A stretch of 64,000 bases of DNA from Falsiroseomonas sp046052145 (GTDB taxonomy: Bacteria; Pseudomonadota; Alphaproteobacteria; Acetobacterales; Acetobacteraceae), in assembly GCA_046052145.1 (NCBI GenBank), contig JBJOMW010000007.1, positions 1-64,000 on the forward strand. The letters run 5' to 3'. This document shows positions 28,012-36,494 of this stretch, one piece after another. Made by a program: the position numbers and the translations under genes. The notes below the pieces were generated by a model. That model was not told the DNA's origin. It searched no databases and worked only from the letters and a program-made list of their open reading frames with translations. Numbering within the stretch: position 1 is the first letter of the stretch; every line of letters begins with the position of its first letter.

Positions 28012-28425
28012 ATGGAGCCGGGATCGGTCGGTCCGGTCGGTACGGCCATCGCCGGCGCGCTGACGCCCGCCTTCCTGCTCGCAGGCGTGATGACGGCGCT
28101 CCGGGTTCTCTCGGAGCGCCGCAATCGTTCGGTGGACCGGGTGCACGCTGCCCATGACGGGCTGGAATCCGAATGGGATATCGCCAGGCTGCGCCTGCGC
28201 GCGCGCATCGCGCTGGCGGCGATGCTGTTCTGCATCCTCTCGGCGGTGCTGGTCTGCGCGCTGGTGGCGGTGACCTTCCTCGGGCTGCTCTATGATTGGC
28301 CGCTGCGCAGCGCGGTGGTGGCCTTGATGCTCGGCGCGATGGGCATGCTGGCGGCCGGGCTCATCTCTTTCTTCGCCGAGGCATTGCTGGCCCACACCGA
28401 CCTGCCGCCGGCCAAGCGGGACTGA
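28012..28425 (+). CDS. Small membrane protein (DUF2721-like)
   Basis: A 137-residue protein with three hydrophobic segments: TAIAGALTPAFLLAGVMTAL, a second at IALAAMLFCILSAVLVCAL, and a third at VVALMLGAMGMLAAGLISFF. Between the first and second is a charged segment with SERRNRSVDRV. This pattern and length resemble DUF2721 inner-membrane proteins of unknown role. The ATG at 28012 is used; a TTG at 27982 overlapping the upstream stop would add ten residues. The next gene starts one base after its stop. Confidence 0.6.
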   Translation: MEPGSVGPVGTAIAGALTPAFLLAGVMTALRVLSERRNRSVDRVHAAHDGLESEWDIARLRLRARIALAAMLFCILSAVLVCALVAVTFLGLLYDWPLRSAVVALMLGAMGMLAAGLISFFAEALLAHTDLPPAKRD

Positions 28426-28426
28426 C

Positions 28427-29680
28427 ATGGACCTGATCATCGCCCGCATGGGCTCTGGCGGCGACGGCGTGGCCGAGACGCCAGACGGCGCGCTGCACAT
28501 CCCCGGCGCCCTGCCCGGCGAACGCGTGCGCGCGCACGCCGCCGGCCGCGGCAAGGCCGTGTTGGAGGCAGTGCTCGCCGCCTCGCCAGAGCGCGTCGCA
28601 CCGCCCTGCCCGCATGTCGCGGATGGCTGCGGCGGCTGCGCGCTGCAGCATTGGGATCTCGGCGCCCAGGCGCGCTGGAAGCGCCAGCGCCTGGCCGAAG
28701 CGCTCGCCCGCGCCGGCTTCCCCGACGCGCCGGTCGCGGAGACCGTCACGACGCCGGCGGACAGCCGCCGCCGCGCCGACCTCGCGCTGCGTCGCGCGCC
28801 GGATGGTAGCATCGCCATCGGCTTCCATGCGCGCGGCAGCGCCGAGGTTCTGGAGTTGCGCGAATGCCACATCCTCGACCCCGCCCTGTTCGCGCTGCTC
28901 CCGCCGCTGCGGGTGGTGCTGCGCCGCCTCTCGGCGCTGTCGCGGGATGGCTCGGCGGTGGTGAACCTGCTCGACAGCGGGCCCGACATCCTGCTGCGCA
29001 CCGACAAGGCGCTGGACGCGACGGGCCGGCGCCTGCTGGCAGCCTTCGCGCAGCAGATGGGCATCCCGCGCATCGCCTGGGCGCAAGGGGACAAGCTGCA
29101 CGAGACCGCGGCGCAATCCGGCACGGTGCGCCTGATGCTCGGGGAGGTCGAGGTCGCGCCGCCGCCCGGCGCCTTCCTCCAGGCCAGCCGTGACGGCGAG
29201 GCCGCGATTATCGCCGCTGTGATGGCCGGCCTGCCGGCGAAACTGCCCGTGCGCCCAAAGCTTCTGGATCTCTATGCAGGCATCGGCACGCTGAGCTTTC
29301 CGCTGGCCGCGCGCGGCCGCGTCACGGCGGTGGAAGGCAGCGCGGAGGCGGTCGCCGCACTCGATGCCGCCGCGCGCAAGGCCGTCGCGCGGGTGGAGGC
29401 GATCAAGCGCGACCTCGCGCGCCAGCCCTTCCTGCCGGCGGAGCTGAAGGCCTTCGACCTGGTGGTGCTCGACCCGCCCTATGCGGGTGCTGCGGAGCAG
29501 GTGGCACAGATCGCCCGCAGCACGCTGCGGCATGTCATCTATGTCTCCTGCAATCCGGTGGCGCTGGCGCGTGACGCCGCGGTGCTGCGGGGGGCTGGTT
29601 TCGCGGTCGGATCGGCCACACCTGTGGACCAGTTCCGATGGTCCGCGCATATCGAATCGGTCGTCGCCTTCTCGCGCTGA
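28427..29680 (+). CDS. 23S rRNA (uracil-5)-methyltransferase, RlmD/TrmA family
   Basis: Methylates C5 of a uridine in RNA using SAM. It has 417 residues. An N-terminal TRAM-like region is followed by a cysteine cluster (CPHVADGCGGCALQHW), the [4Fe-4S] site of RlmC/RlmD. The C-terminal Rossmann domain has LDLYAGIGTLSFPLA, the DPPYAG motif, and the catalytic SCNP with its nucleophile cysteine near residue 370. The iron-sulfur cluster separates it from TrmA. Target base (U747 or U1939) is not decided. The last 43 bases overlap the next gene. Confidence 0.9.
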   Translation: MDLIIARMGSGGDGVAETPDGALHIPGALPGERVRAHAAGRGKAVLEAVLAASPERVAPPCPHVADGCGGCALQHWDLGAQARWKRQRLAEALARAGFPDAPVAETVTTPADSRRRADLALRRAPDGSIAIGFHARGSAEVLELRECHILDPALFALLPPLRVVLRRLSALSRDGSAVVNLLDSGPDILLRTDKALDATGRRLLAAFAQQMGIPRIAWAQGDKLHETAAQSGTVRLMLGEVEVAPPPGAFLQASRDGEAAIIAAVMAGLPAKLPVRPKLLDLYAGIGTLSFPLAARGRVTAVEGSAEAVAALDAAARKAVARVEAIKRDLARQPFLPAELKAFDLVVLDPPYAGAAEQVAQIARSTLRHVIYVSCNPVALARDAAVLRGAGFAVGSATPVDQFRWSAHIESVVAFSR

Positions 29681-30774
29681 GCCTGCTGGCATCGGCCGGT
29701 TGCGCGCGCCTGATCGGCGGCGAGGCCGGCGTGGTGCTGGAGGCGATCGAGCACGGCCCGAGCCGCACCGAGCTCGGCCGCATCACGCCACCGCCTTCCC
29801 GCACGAGACTGCCCGAGGCCGATCTCTGGCTGCCGGGCGCAGGCGCGCCGCGCGCCTCACTGGTCCTGGCGCCGGGCTTCTCGGAAGACGGTCGCGACGA
29901 TCCGCGCCTGCAGCCGCTGGCCGAAAGCCTGGCGCGCGCTGGCTTCGCGGTGCGTGTGCCCGAACTGCCGGGCGCGCAGCGCCTGACGCTCGACCCCGCC
30001 GACATCGCCGCGATGCGCCGCGCCGCAGCGGCCGAGGCCGCGGCGGGGCGGCGCGTGGCGCTGGCCGGCATCTCCTTCGCCGCTGCGCCGGCACTGCTGG
30101 CGGGGCAGGAGGGCGCGGCCGCGCTCATCGTCACGCTGGGCGGTTTTCACGCCATGGAGGATCTCGCCGTTTTCGCCGCCACCGGCGCGCACCGCGCCCC
30201 GGGCGAGGCAGGCTGGCGACGCGATGCGCCGAGCCCCTTCGCCGCCGGCGCCTTCCTGCTGGCGGTCGGTGCGGCGCTGCCGGATGGCACGGACCGGCGG
30301 GTGCTGCGCGTCGCCGCGCAGCGGCTGCTGGCGGACCCCGCGGCGCCGCTCGGTGACTTGGCGCCGCAGCTCACGCCCTCCGGGCGCGCGGTGCTGGCGC
30401 TGGTGCAGGAACGTAACCCGGAGGCCGTGCCCGCGCGCCTCGCCGCGCTGCCGCCGCTGGTGCGGGAGAGGCTGGCGACCCTCGACCCGGCGCGCGCGAC
30501 GCTCCGCACCTGCACGCTGGCGGTCCACGGCCTGGCCGACACGGTGATCCCCTGGACGCAATCGGCGGCGCTGGGCGCCGCCCTGCCGCCGGGCCAGGCG
30601 GTGGTGGTGACGGTGCCAGGCTTCGGCCATGTCGAGCCCGCTGGCGTGCCGGCCGAGGGTCAGCTCGCGCTGATTCGCGCCATGCGGCTGTTATTGGCGT
30701 GGCGAGACGGAACCGATCCGTGCGAAGGACCAGCGCCAGGGCAGGTTGCGCCACGCCGGCCCAGCCCGAGCTAG
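29638..30774 (+). CDS. Lipoprotein with alpha/beta-hydrolase-like fold
   Basis: A 378-residue exported protein. The signal ends in a lipobox (LLASAGC, Cys near 22), so it is probably anchored in a membrane on the periplasmic side. The body has alpha/beta-hydrolase traits: LVLAPGFSEDGRDD and GISFAAAPALL as nucleophile elbow (GxSxA rather than GxSxG), then VHGLADTVIPW and FGHVEP for acid and histidine. Substrate unknown. The ATG lies inside the preceding methyltransferase gene (43-base overlap), so translation is probably coupled. Followed by two metallo-beta-lactamase-fold genes. Confidence 0.65.
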   Translation: MVRAYRIGRRLLALSLLASAGCARLIGGEAGVVLEAIEHGPSRTELGRITPPPSRTRLPEADLWLPGAGAPRASLVLAPGFSEDGRDDPRLQPLAESLARAGFAVRVPELPGAQRLTLDPADIAAMRRAAAAEAAAGRRVALAGISFAAAPALLAGQEGAAALIVTLGGFHAMEDLAVFAATGAHRAPGEAGWRRDAPSPFAAGAFLLAVGAALPDGTDRRVLRVAAQRLLADPAAPLGDLAPQLTPSGRAVLALVQERNPEAVPARLAALPPLVRERLATLDPARATLRTCTLAVHGLADTVIPWTQSAALGAALPPGQAVVVTVPGFGHVEPAGVPAEGQLALIRAMRLLLAWRDGTDPCEGPAPGQVAPRRPSPS

Positions 30775-30805
30775 ACGGACGCCACGACAAGGGACGCCGA
30801 CCGCG

Positions 30806-31780
30806 ATGCACCGCCGAACCGCCATGCTGGGGGCGGCTGCCGCCCTCGCCGCCCCTGCCCTGCTGCACGCCGCACCCGCCGCAGCCCAAGCGCCCGCCCC
30901 GGCGCCACTGGCGCAGGCGCCCGGCTTCTTCCGTTTCCGCCTGGGCGGCTTCACGCTGACCATGCTGCACGACGGCAGCCGCACCATCCCGGTGCAGAAT
31001 TTCGTCCGCAACGCCCCGCTCGAGGAGGTGCAGCGGACGCTCGCCGAGAGCTTCCTGCCGACGGACAGCTACCGCATCCCCTTCACCGCGCCGCTGGTGG
31101 ATACGGGCCGGCATCTGGTGCTGGTGGACACCGGCAATGGCGCGCAGCCCGCGGGGTCCCCGGTCGGGCGCATCGCGGCCAACATGCAGGCCGCGGGCGT
31201 CGAGGCGGCGCGCGTGACGCATGTGGTGATCAGCCATTTCCACGGCGACCACATCAACGGCCTGACGCTGGCCGATGGCAGCGCTGCCTACCCCAATGCC
31301 GAGATCCTGGTGCCGGAGGCCGAATGGCGCTTCTGGACCGATGAAGGCGCGGCCTCCCGCGCGCCGGAGGCGATGCGCCCAGCCTTCACGAATGTCACCA
31401 CGCGCTTCCGCCCCTATCAGGGCCGCATCCGCCAGCTCGCCGCGGGTGCGGAGGCGGTGCCGGGCATCCGGCTCGATGCCGCGCATGGCCACACGCCCGG
31501 CCATTGCGTGGTGCACGTCGCCGATGGCGCCGAGCAGCTGCTCTATGTCGCCGATCTGACCAACCGGCCTGAGCTGAATGCGCGCCGGCCGGATTTCCAC
31601 ATCGTCTTCGACATGGATGCGCCGGCCGCCGAGGCCGCGCGCCGGCGGGTCTTCGACCGCGTCGCGGCCGATCGGATGCGCGTCGCCGGCTTCCACTTCC
31701 CCTTCCCCTCCGCCGGCTTCATGGCGCGGGAGGGCCAAGGCTACCGCTTCGTACCCGCCGACTGGTCGGCGGCCAGCTGA
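30806..31780 (+). CDS. Exported metallo-beta-lactamase-fold hydrolase (1)
   Basis: A 324-residue exported MBL-fold enzyme. The N-terminus MHRRTAMLGAAAALAAPALL has twin arginines and a hydrophobic stretch ending near AAPAAAQA, a Tat-type signal. The dinuclear zinc motif is HVVISHFHGDHING; later ligands are in AHGHTPGHCV and VADLTNR. The fold covers lactonases, hydroxyacylglutathione hydrolases and others; the reaction is not determined. It is followed 19 bases later by a related gene (31800). Confidence 0.85.
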   Translation: MHRRTAMLGAAAALAAPALLHAAPAAAQAPAPAPLAQAPGFFRFRLGGFTLTMLHDGSRTIPVQNFVRNAPLEEVQRTLAESFLPTDSYRIPFTAPLVDTGRHLVLVDTGNGAQPAGSPVGRIAANMQAAGVEAARVTHVVISHFHGDHINGLTLADGSAAYPNAEILVPEAEWRFWTDEGAASRAPEAMRPAFTNVTTRFRPYQGRIRQLAAGAEAVPGIRLDAAHGHTPGHCVVHVADGAEQLLYVADLTNRPELNARRPDFHIVFDMDAPAAEAARRRVFDRVAADRMRVAGFHFPFPSAGFMAREGQGYRFVPADWSAAS

Positions 31781-31799
31781 TCCACAGGGAGATGCAGCG

Positions 31800-32735
31800 A
31801 TGACGAGCCTCACCCGCCGCGGCGCGCTCGGCGCCGCCCTCGCCACCGGCCTTCTGCCCGGCGCGCTGCGCGCGCAAGGCGCGGCACCGCCGCCGACCAT
31901 CCCCTTCCACCGCAGCCGCGTGGGCGCGCTGGAGGTGACGGTGGTGAATGACGGCGCTTCGTGGCGGCCCGACGCCACCGCGGGCTTCGTCGTGAACGCG
32001 CAGGCCGAGGAGGTGCGCGCGGTGCTCGCCGCGCAGGGTATCACCAACACAGTGCTGCCGAATTCCTGGAACGTGACGCTGGTGCGGACGGCCGGGCGGA
32101 CCGTGCTGATCGACACCGGCCGCGGCGGGCCAGGCCAGGTGCCGGCCAACCTCCGCGCCGCCGGCGTTGACCCGGCGCAGGTGGACCTGGTGCTGATCAC
32201 GCATTTCCACCTGGACCATATCGGCGGGCTGGTGGGCGCGGATGGTGCGGCAACCTATCCCAACGCCCGCATCGCGGTGCCAGAGCGCGAATGGACCTAT
32301 TGGAGCGACCCGGCCGAGGAAGCCCGCGCGGCGGAGAACCGCCGCCCCGGCTTCGCCGGCGTGCGCCGCGTCTTCGCACCCTATGCCGGCCGGGTGGACC
32401 GGCTGGCCGCGGAGGCCGAGGCCGCGCCCGGCATCCGCGCCGTGCCGACGCCGGGCCACAGCCCCGGCCATAGCTGTTTCCTGGTGCAGGATGGCGGGCA
32501 GCAGCTGATGGTGATGGGCGATGTCGCGACCTCGGCCGAGCTGTTCCTGCCGCGGCCCGACTGGTTCCCGGGCTTCGACATGGACCCGCCCGCCGCCGTC
32601 GCCACGCGCCGCGCGCTGCTGGACCGGCTGGCGACGGACCGCATCCCCTTCGTCGGCTATCACTTCGTCATGCCGGGCCTTGGCCGAGTGGAGCGCGCGG
32701 GCACTGGCTTCCGCATGGTGCCGCTCGGCGCCTGA
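31800..32735 (+). CDS. Exported metallo-beta-lactamase-fold hydrolase (2)
   Basis: A 311-residue relative of the preceding protein, with the same exported layout: TRRGALGAALATGLLPGAL signal, then HFHLDHIGGL, a histidine in TPGHSPGHSC and a closing aspartate-histidine block (VGYHFVMPGLG; its partner has AGFHFPFPSAG). The two are clearly paralogues from a tandem duplication. The ATG at 31800 has CAGGGAG 8 bases upstream; the longer open frame upstream is not coding. A Bug-family receptor gene follows after 87 bases. Confidence 0.85.
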   Translation: MTSLTRRGALGAALATGLLPGALRAQGAAPPPTIPFHRSRVGALEVTVVNDGASWRPDATAGFVVNAQAEEVRAVLAAQGITNTVLPNSWNVTLVRTAGRTVLIDTGRGGPGQVPANLRAAGVDPAQVDLVLITHFHLDHIGGLVGADGAATYPNARIAVPEREWTYWSDPAEEARAAENRRPGFAGVRRVFAPYAGRVDRLAAEAEAAPGIRAVPTPGHSPGHSCFLVQDGGQQLMVMGDVATSAELFLPRPDWFPGFDMDPPAAVATRRALLDRLATDRIPFVGYHFVMPGLGRVERAGTGFRMVPLGA

Positions 32736-32822
32736 GCGGTGTGATGCCGTCGTTGCCGGTTTGGCGACGACGGCGCGGCAGACTAGATTGCGGGCGACAT
32801 CACCTGCCGCCTGGAGAGACAG

Positions 32823-33821
32823 ATGCGTCGCCGCGACCTGCTGACCACCGCCGCGCTTGCCGGGCCCGCCCTGGCGCTTGGCACTGTGCCCGCTGCGGCC
32901 CAGGCCTTCCCGAGCCGCCCAATCCGCATCGTCGTGCCCTTCGCGCCAGGCGGCGCTGTGGACATCACCGGGCGGCTGTTGGGGGAGAAGCTGCAGCCGC
33001 TGCTGGGCCAGCAGATCATCATCGACAATCGCGGCGGCGCGGGCGGCAACCTCGGCGCGGATGCGGTCGCCAAGGCGGAGAAGGACGGACACACCATCCT
33101 GCTCGGCACCGCGACCATCCTGGCGGCGAACAAGTTCCTCTATGCGCGCGGCATGCCCTTCGACCCGATCCGCGACTTCGCGCCCGTCACCCGCGTCTCG
33201 ACCGGAACGGTGCTACTGGTGGTGAACAGCCAGCGCCCCTGGCAGAGCTTCGCCGATCTGATCGAGGCGGCGCGGCGCGCACCGGGGCGGCTGACCATGG
33301 GCTCCTCCGGCACCGGCACGGCGAGCCACCTGACGATCAGCGCGGTCTCGCGCGCGGCGGGCGTGGACATCACGCATGTGCCCTATCGCGGCGGCGGGCC
33401 GGCCATCACGGACCTGCTTTCGGGCCAGATCGACATGATGTTCGACGTGATGCCCGCGCTGATGCCGCATGTGCGCGAGGGCCGCTTCCGCGCGCTCGCG
33501 GTCGGCAGTGCGGACCGGGTGGATTATGTGCCGGGCCTCGAGACTGTGCCGGGCATGCGCGAGCTGCTGCCGCAGGCGGGCATCGACATGCAGAGCTGGT
33601 ACGCGGTGACCGCGCCGGCCGGCACGCCGGCGGACCGCATCGCGACGCTGCATCGCGCGATCCTGCAGGTGGTCCGCACCGCCGAGTTCCGCGACCGCCT
33701 GCAGCCGCTTGGCTTCAAGCCGGTCTGGGACGAAACGCCGGACGCCTTCGGCGCCTATATGCGCGCCGAGGAGCAGGTGTGGCAGCGTATCGTCCAGGCC
33801 AGCGGCGCGACGTTGGACTGA
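32823..33821 (+). CDS. Bug-family tripartite tricarboxylate transport receptor
   Basis: Periplasmic solute receptor of 332 residues. Tat-like signal (MRRRDLLTTAALAGPALALG) is followed by FPSRPIRIVVPFAPGGAVDI and NRGGAGGNLGA, diagnostic of the Bug/TctC family. These carry carboxylates to TctAB transporters; no tctA or tctB is adjacent, so this is an orphan receptor of the kind abundant in Acetobacteraceae and Burkholderiales. Ligand unknown. Converges on the SUF operon; hairpins at 33849-33871 separate them. Confidence 0.92.
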   Translation: MRRRDLLTTAALAGPALALGTVPAAAQAFPSRPIRIVVPFAPGGAVDITGRLLGEKLQPLLGQQIIIDNRGGAGGNLGADAVAKAEKDGHTILLGTATILAANKFLYARGMPFDPIRDFAPVTRVSTGTVLLVVNSQRPWQSFADLIEAARRAPGRLTMGSSGTGTASHLTISAVSRAAGVDITHVPYRGGGPAITDLLSGQIDMMFDVMPALMPHVREGRFRALAVGSADRVDYVPGLETVPGMRELLPQAGIDMQSWYAVTAPAGTPADRIATLHRAILQVVRTAEFRDRLQPLGFKPVWDETPDAFGAYMRAEEQVWQRIVQASGATLD

Positions 33822-33848
33822 GCTTCCGAAGCTAACTCAGGAGCTGGC

Positions 33849-33871
33849 GGCCCGCGCTCTTCGCGCGGGCC
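33849..33871. terminator. GC hairpin between converging units
   Basis: A 9-bp perfect stem (33849-33857 with 33863-33871, loop TCTTC) lies 27 bases after the receptor stop. A second GC palindrome at 33943-33960 and the hairpin at 33969-33994 follow. No long U-tract accompanies it, so it is only a plausible terminator for the plus-strand gene. Nothing else of note is seen in the 155-base gap. Confidence 0.4.
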
Positions 33872-33968
33872 GAGCGGCCGATAGGCCGCCGCGCCCAGAC
33901 TGCGCTGGCCCCTCAGCGCGCCAGCGCGTGGCGCGAAGCCAAGGCGGCGGAGCCGCCGCCCGGCGTCT

Positions 33969-33994
33969 GAGGGCTTTCAAACATGAAAGCTCTC
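33969..33994 (-). terminator. Hairpin spanning the iscA stop codon
   Basis: An 11-bp stem with one mismatch (33969-33979 with 33984-33994, loop AACA) encloses the TGA stop of the last SUF gene at 33977-33979. It may stabilise the mRNA 3' end or act in termination. It lacks a U-tract. Position at the exact end of the operon suggests a role. Confidence 0.4.
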
Positions 33995-34348
33995 GCCGCA
34001 GCCGCAGCGGCCCTTTTCGTTCGGGTTGGTGAAGGTGAAGCCCGCGGACATCTGCTTCACCTCGTAGTCCATCACCGTGCCGATCAGGAACAGCGTCGCC
34101 TTGCGATCCACAAGGACCGTCAGGCCCTTGTCGGCGACTACCTCGTCGCCCGGCCCCGCGGCATCCACCCAGGACAGATCGTAGGACATGCCCGAGCAGC
34201 CCTTGGTCTTCACCGCGATGCGCAGCAGCTTGCCCTGTTCGCCTTGCGCGTAAAGCGCACGCAGGCGCTCCGCGGCAGCGTCCGAGAGCTGCATCAGGGG
34301 CGGCAGGGCCCGCTTCGGGCGGGCAGGCGCGTCGGTCGCGATGCTCAT
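33977..34348 (-). CDS. A-type iron-sulfur cluster carrier (IscA/SufA/ErpA)
   Basis: A 123-residue HesB-family protein that carries iron-sulfur clusters to target enzymes. The three conserved cysteines are Cys51 (KTKGCSGMSY), Cys115 and Cys117 (GRCGCGESF). N-terminal 18 residues are an extra, unstructured stretch. Last gene of the SUF operon; the ATG is 49 bases after the sufT stop. Whether it acts as SufA or ErpA cannot be decided from the sequence. Confidence 0.93.
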   Translation of the reverse strand: MSIATDAPARPKRALPPLMQLSDAAAERLRALYAQGEQGKLLRIAVKTKGCSGMSYDLSWVDAAGPGDEVVADKGLTVLVDRKATLFLIGTVMDYEVKQMSAGFTFTNPNEKGRCGCGESFHV

Positions 34349-34397
34349 GGCGGTGATCCTAGCGCAGCTCCGGGTCGGTCATGCCAAGGAAAACACA

Positions 34398-34790
34398 TCA
34401 GTACATGTTGAGGGCGAGGCGAGAATCCTCGCTCATCCGGCTCTGGTCCCAGGGCGGGTCCCAGACGACCTCGACGAGCACATCCGTCACGCCGGGGACG
34501 GCGCGCACCGCTTCCTCCACCTGCTGCGGCAGCTCCTGGGCGGAGGGGCAGGACGGGGTGGTGAGGGTCATCTCGACCTTCACCTTGCCATCGTCGCCGA
34601 TCTCGATCGCGTAGATCAGGCCGAGTTCGTAGATATCCACCGGGATCTCGGGGTCGAACACCGTCTTGATGACGGCGATCACCCCATCTTCGGACACGCG
34701 GGTCGGCGGGGGCGTTGCGCCATCCGGCGTCCAGGCGCCGTGCACCGGTTCCTCCGCGGCAGAAGGGGGGGCGACGGGGGTCTCACTCAC
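34398..34790 (-). CDS. sufT: SUF system protein SufT (DUF59)
   Basis: A 130-residue MIP18/DUF59 protein that helps deliver clusters to iron-sulfur enzymes. The conserved block runs from VIKTVFDPEIPVDIYELGLI and the cysteine lies in LTTPSCPSAQELP. An N-terminal Pro/Ala extension of about 30 residues is normal in high-GC genomes. It starts with GTG at 34790, overlapping the sufU stop by 8 bases. Between sufU and the A-type carrier. Confidence 0.92.
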   Translation of the reverse strand: MSETPVAPPSAAEEPVHGAWTPDGATPPPTRVSEDGVIAVIKTVFDPEIPVDIYELGLIYAIEIGDDGKVKVEMTLTTPSCPSAQELPQQVEEAVRAVPGVTDVLVEVVWDPPWDQSRMSEDSRLALNMY

Positions 34791-35256
34791 TGCTCGCCTC
34801 CTTCGCGCCGTCGAGCGCGGCGTTCAGCGTATGCCAGGCCAGGGTCGCGCATTTCACCCGGCTCGGGAATTCGTGCACGCCCGACAGCGGCGTCAGGCGC
34901 TCCACATCCTCGGCAATGTCGGCACCGCAATCGGGGCAGGTGCCGGTCATGGCGAGCTGGCGGAAGGTCTCGCCCATCGCGCGAGCCTGGGCGGGGGTCT
35001 TGCCCTTCACCGTCTCCGTCATCAGCGACGCGCTGGCCATGGAGATGGCGCAGCCGCGGCCCTGGAAGGCGGCGTCCTCGATCGTGCCGTCCGGCGTTGT
35101 CTTGAGGAACAGCTCCATCCGGTCGCCGCACATCGGGTTGTCCCCGCGCGAGGTCAGCGTCGCATCGTCGAGGCGCCGGAAATTCCGCGGCTTGCGGCCG
35201 TGATCCAGGATCACGTCCTGGTACAGGTCGCGAAGGTCGCCGAAGAGGTCGGTCAT
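34783..35256 (-). CDS. sufU: Iron-sulfur cluster assembly scaffold SufU
   Basis: A 157-residue SufU-type NifU-like protein. The conserved cysteines Cys43, Cys69 and Cys136 and Asp45 are present. A CPDC motif (107-110) lies in the insertion typical of SufU between the second and third cysteines. In Gram-positive bacteria SufU hands sulfur from SufS onward as a zinc protein. Start ATG 35256 overlaps the sufS stop by 4 bases (ATGA); the longer frame to 35385 lies inside sufS. Confidence 0.93.
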   Translation of the reverse strand: MTDLFGDLRDLYQDVILDHGRKPRNFRRLDDATLTSRGDNPMCGDRMELFLKTTPDGTIEDAAFQGRGCAISMASASLMTETVKGKTPAQARAMGETFRQLAMTGTCPDCGADIAEDVERLTPLSGVHEFPSRVKCATLAWHTLNAALDGAKEASSE

Positions 35257-36494
35257 GCGAAGAACTCGCGGGCTTGCTGCAGCGCATCGGCCAGCAGGTC
35301 CACTTCCTCCGGCGTCGTGTAGAGGCCGAAGGAAGCGCGGCAGGTGCCATCCACGCCGAAGCGGGTGTGCAGCGGTTCCGCGCAATGCCGCCCCGACCGC
35401 ACTGCGATGCCGGCACGATCCAGCAGGGTTGCGATGTCATGCGCATGCGCGGTGTCGAGCGCGAAGGCGAAGACGCCGCCGCGGTCCTGCGCACGGCCGA
35501 GCAGCGTCAGCCCTTCGATATGCGGCAGCTTCGCCATGGCGCGATCCACCAGCGCACGCTCATGCGCCTCGATCGCCGCCATGCCGATGGATTGCACATA
35601 GTCGATCGCGGCGTGCAGGCCGATCGCCTCGATGATCGGCGGCGTGCCGGCCTCGAACTTGGCCGGAATGGGCGCCCAGACCGACTTCTCGAAGGTGACT
35701 TCGGCGATCATGTCGCCGCCGCCGAGGAAGGGCGGCATCGCCTCCAGCAACGCGACCTTGGCGTAGAGCACGCCGATGCCCGTCGGGCCATACAGCTTGT
35801 GGCCGGTGAAGACGTAGAAATCGGCGTCCAGCGCCTGGACATCCACGCGGCGATGCACCGCCGCCTGGCTGCCGTCGAACAGCACCTTCGCGCCATGCTC
35901 ATGCGCAAGGCGCGCGATGCGCTCGGCGGGCGTCACCGTGCCGAGCACATTCGACATATGCGTCACGGCGACCAGCCCGACCTTGCCGTCCGCGAGCTTC
36001 GCCGCGACATCGTCCATGTCGAGCTCGCCGGCATCGGTGATCCGAGCCACTCGCAGCTCCACGCCATGCGCGTCCCGCAGCATCTGCCATGGCACGATGT
36101 TGGCGTGGTGCTCCATCTCGCTGATCAGCACCGCCTGGCCAGGCTTCAGCACGCCGCGGCCATAGCTGTGCGCGACCAGGTTGATCGCTTCCGTGCTGGA
36201 CTTGGTGAAGATGATCTCGCGCGCATCGCCGGCATTCAGGAAGCGGGCCACGGCATCGCGCGCAGCCTCATAGGCCTCGGTCGCCTGCTCGCTCATGCGG
36301 TAGGCGCCGCGATGGACGTTGGCATAGGCCGTCTCCATCATGCGCACCATCGCGCCAATCACCTGGCGCGGCTTCTGCGCGCTCGCACCGCTATCGAGGA
36401 AGGTGAACGGCTTGCCGCGCACCTTCTCCGCCAGGATCGGGAAATCCGCCCGGATCGCCGCGAGATCGAGAGCTGCGCCGACGTGCCCGTCCAT
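35253..36494 (-). CDS. sufS: Cysteine desulfurase SufS
   Basis: PLP-dependent type II cysteine desulfurase of 413 residues that takes sulfur from cysteine as a persulfide. PLP lysine is Lys233 (TGHKLYGPTG); the persulfide cysteine is Cys371 (RSGRHCAEPL). The motif EMEHHANIVPW is also present. The ATG at 36494 overlaps the sufD stop by 1 base (TGATG). Works with SufU and the SufBCD scaffold encoded upstream. Confidence 0.97.
   Translation of the reverse strand: MDGHVGAALDLAAIRADFPILAEKVRGKPFTFLDSGASAQKPRQVIGAMVRMMETAYANVHRGAYRMSEQATEAYEAARDAVARFLNAGDAREIIFTKSSTEAINLVAHSYGRGVLKPGQAVLISEMEHHANIVPWQMLRDAHGVELRVARITDAGELDMDDVAAKLADGKVGLVAVTHMSNVLGTVTPAERIARLAHEHGAKVLFDGSQAAVHRRVDVQALDADFYVFTGHKLYGPTGIGVLYAKVALLEAMPPFLGGGDMIAEVTFEKSVWAPIPAKFEAGTPPIIEAIGLHAAIDYVQSIGMAAIEAHERALVDRAMAKLPHIEGLTLLGRAQDRGGVFAFALDTAHAHDIATLLDRAGIAVRSGRHCAEPLHTRFGVDGTCRASFGLYTTPEEVDLLADALQQAREFFA

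Noticed and set aside
34783..35494. 235-residue alternative minus-strand frame over sufU/sufS
   Set aside because: Different frame from SufU and SufS with no motif; the SufU and SufS frames are complete.
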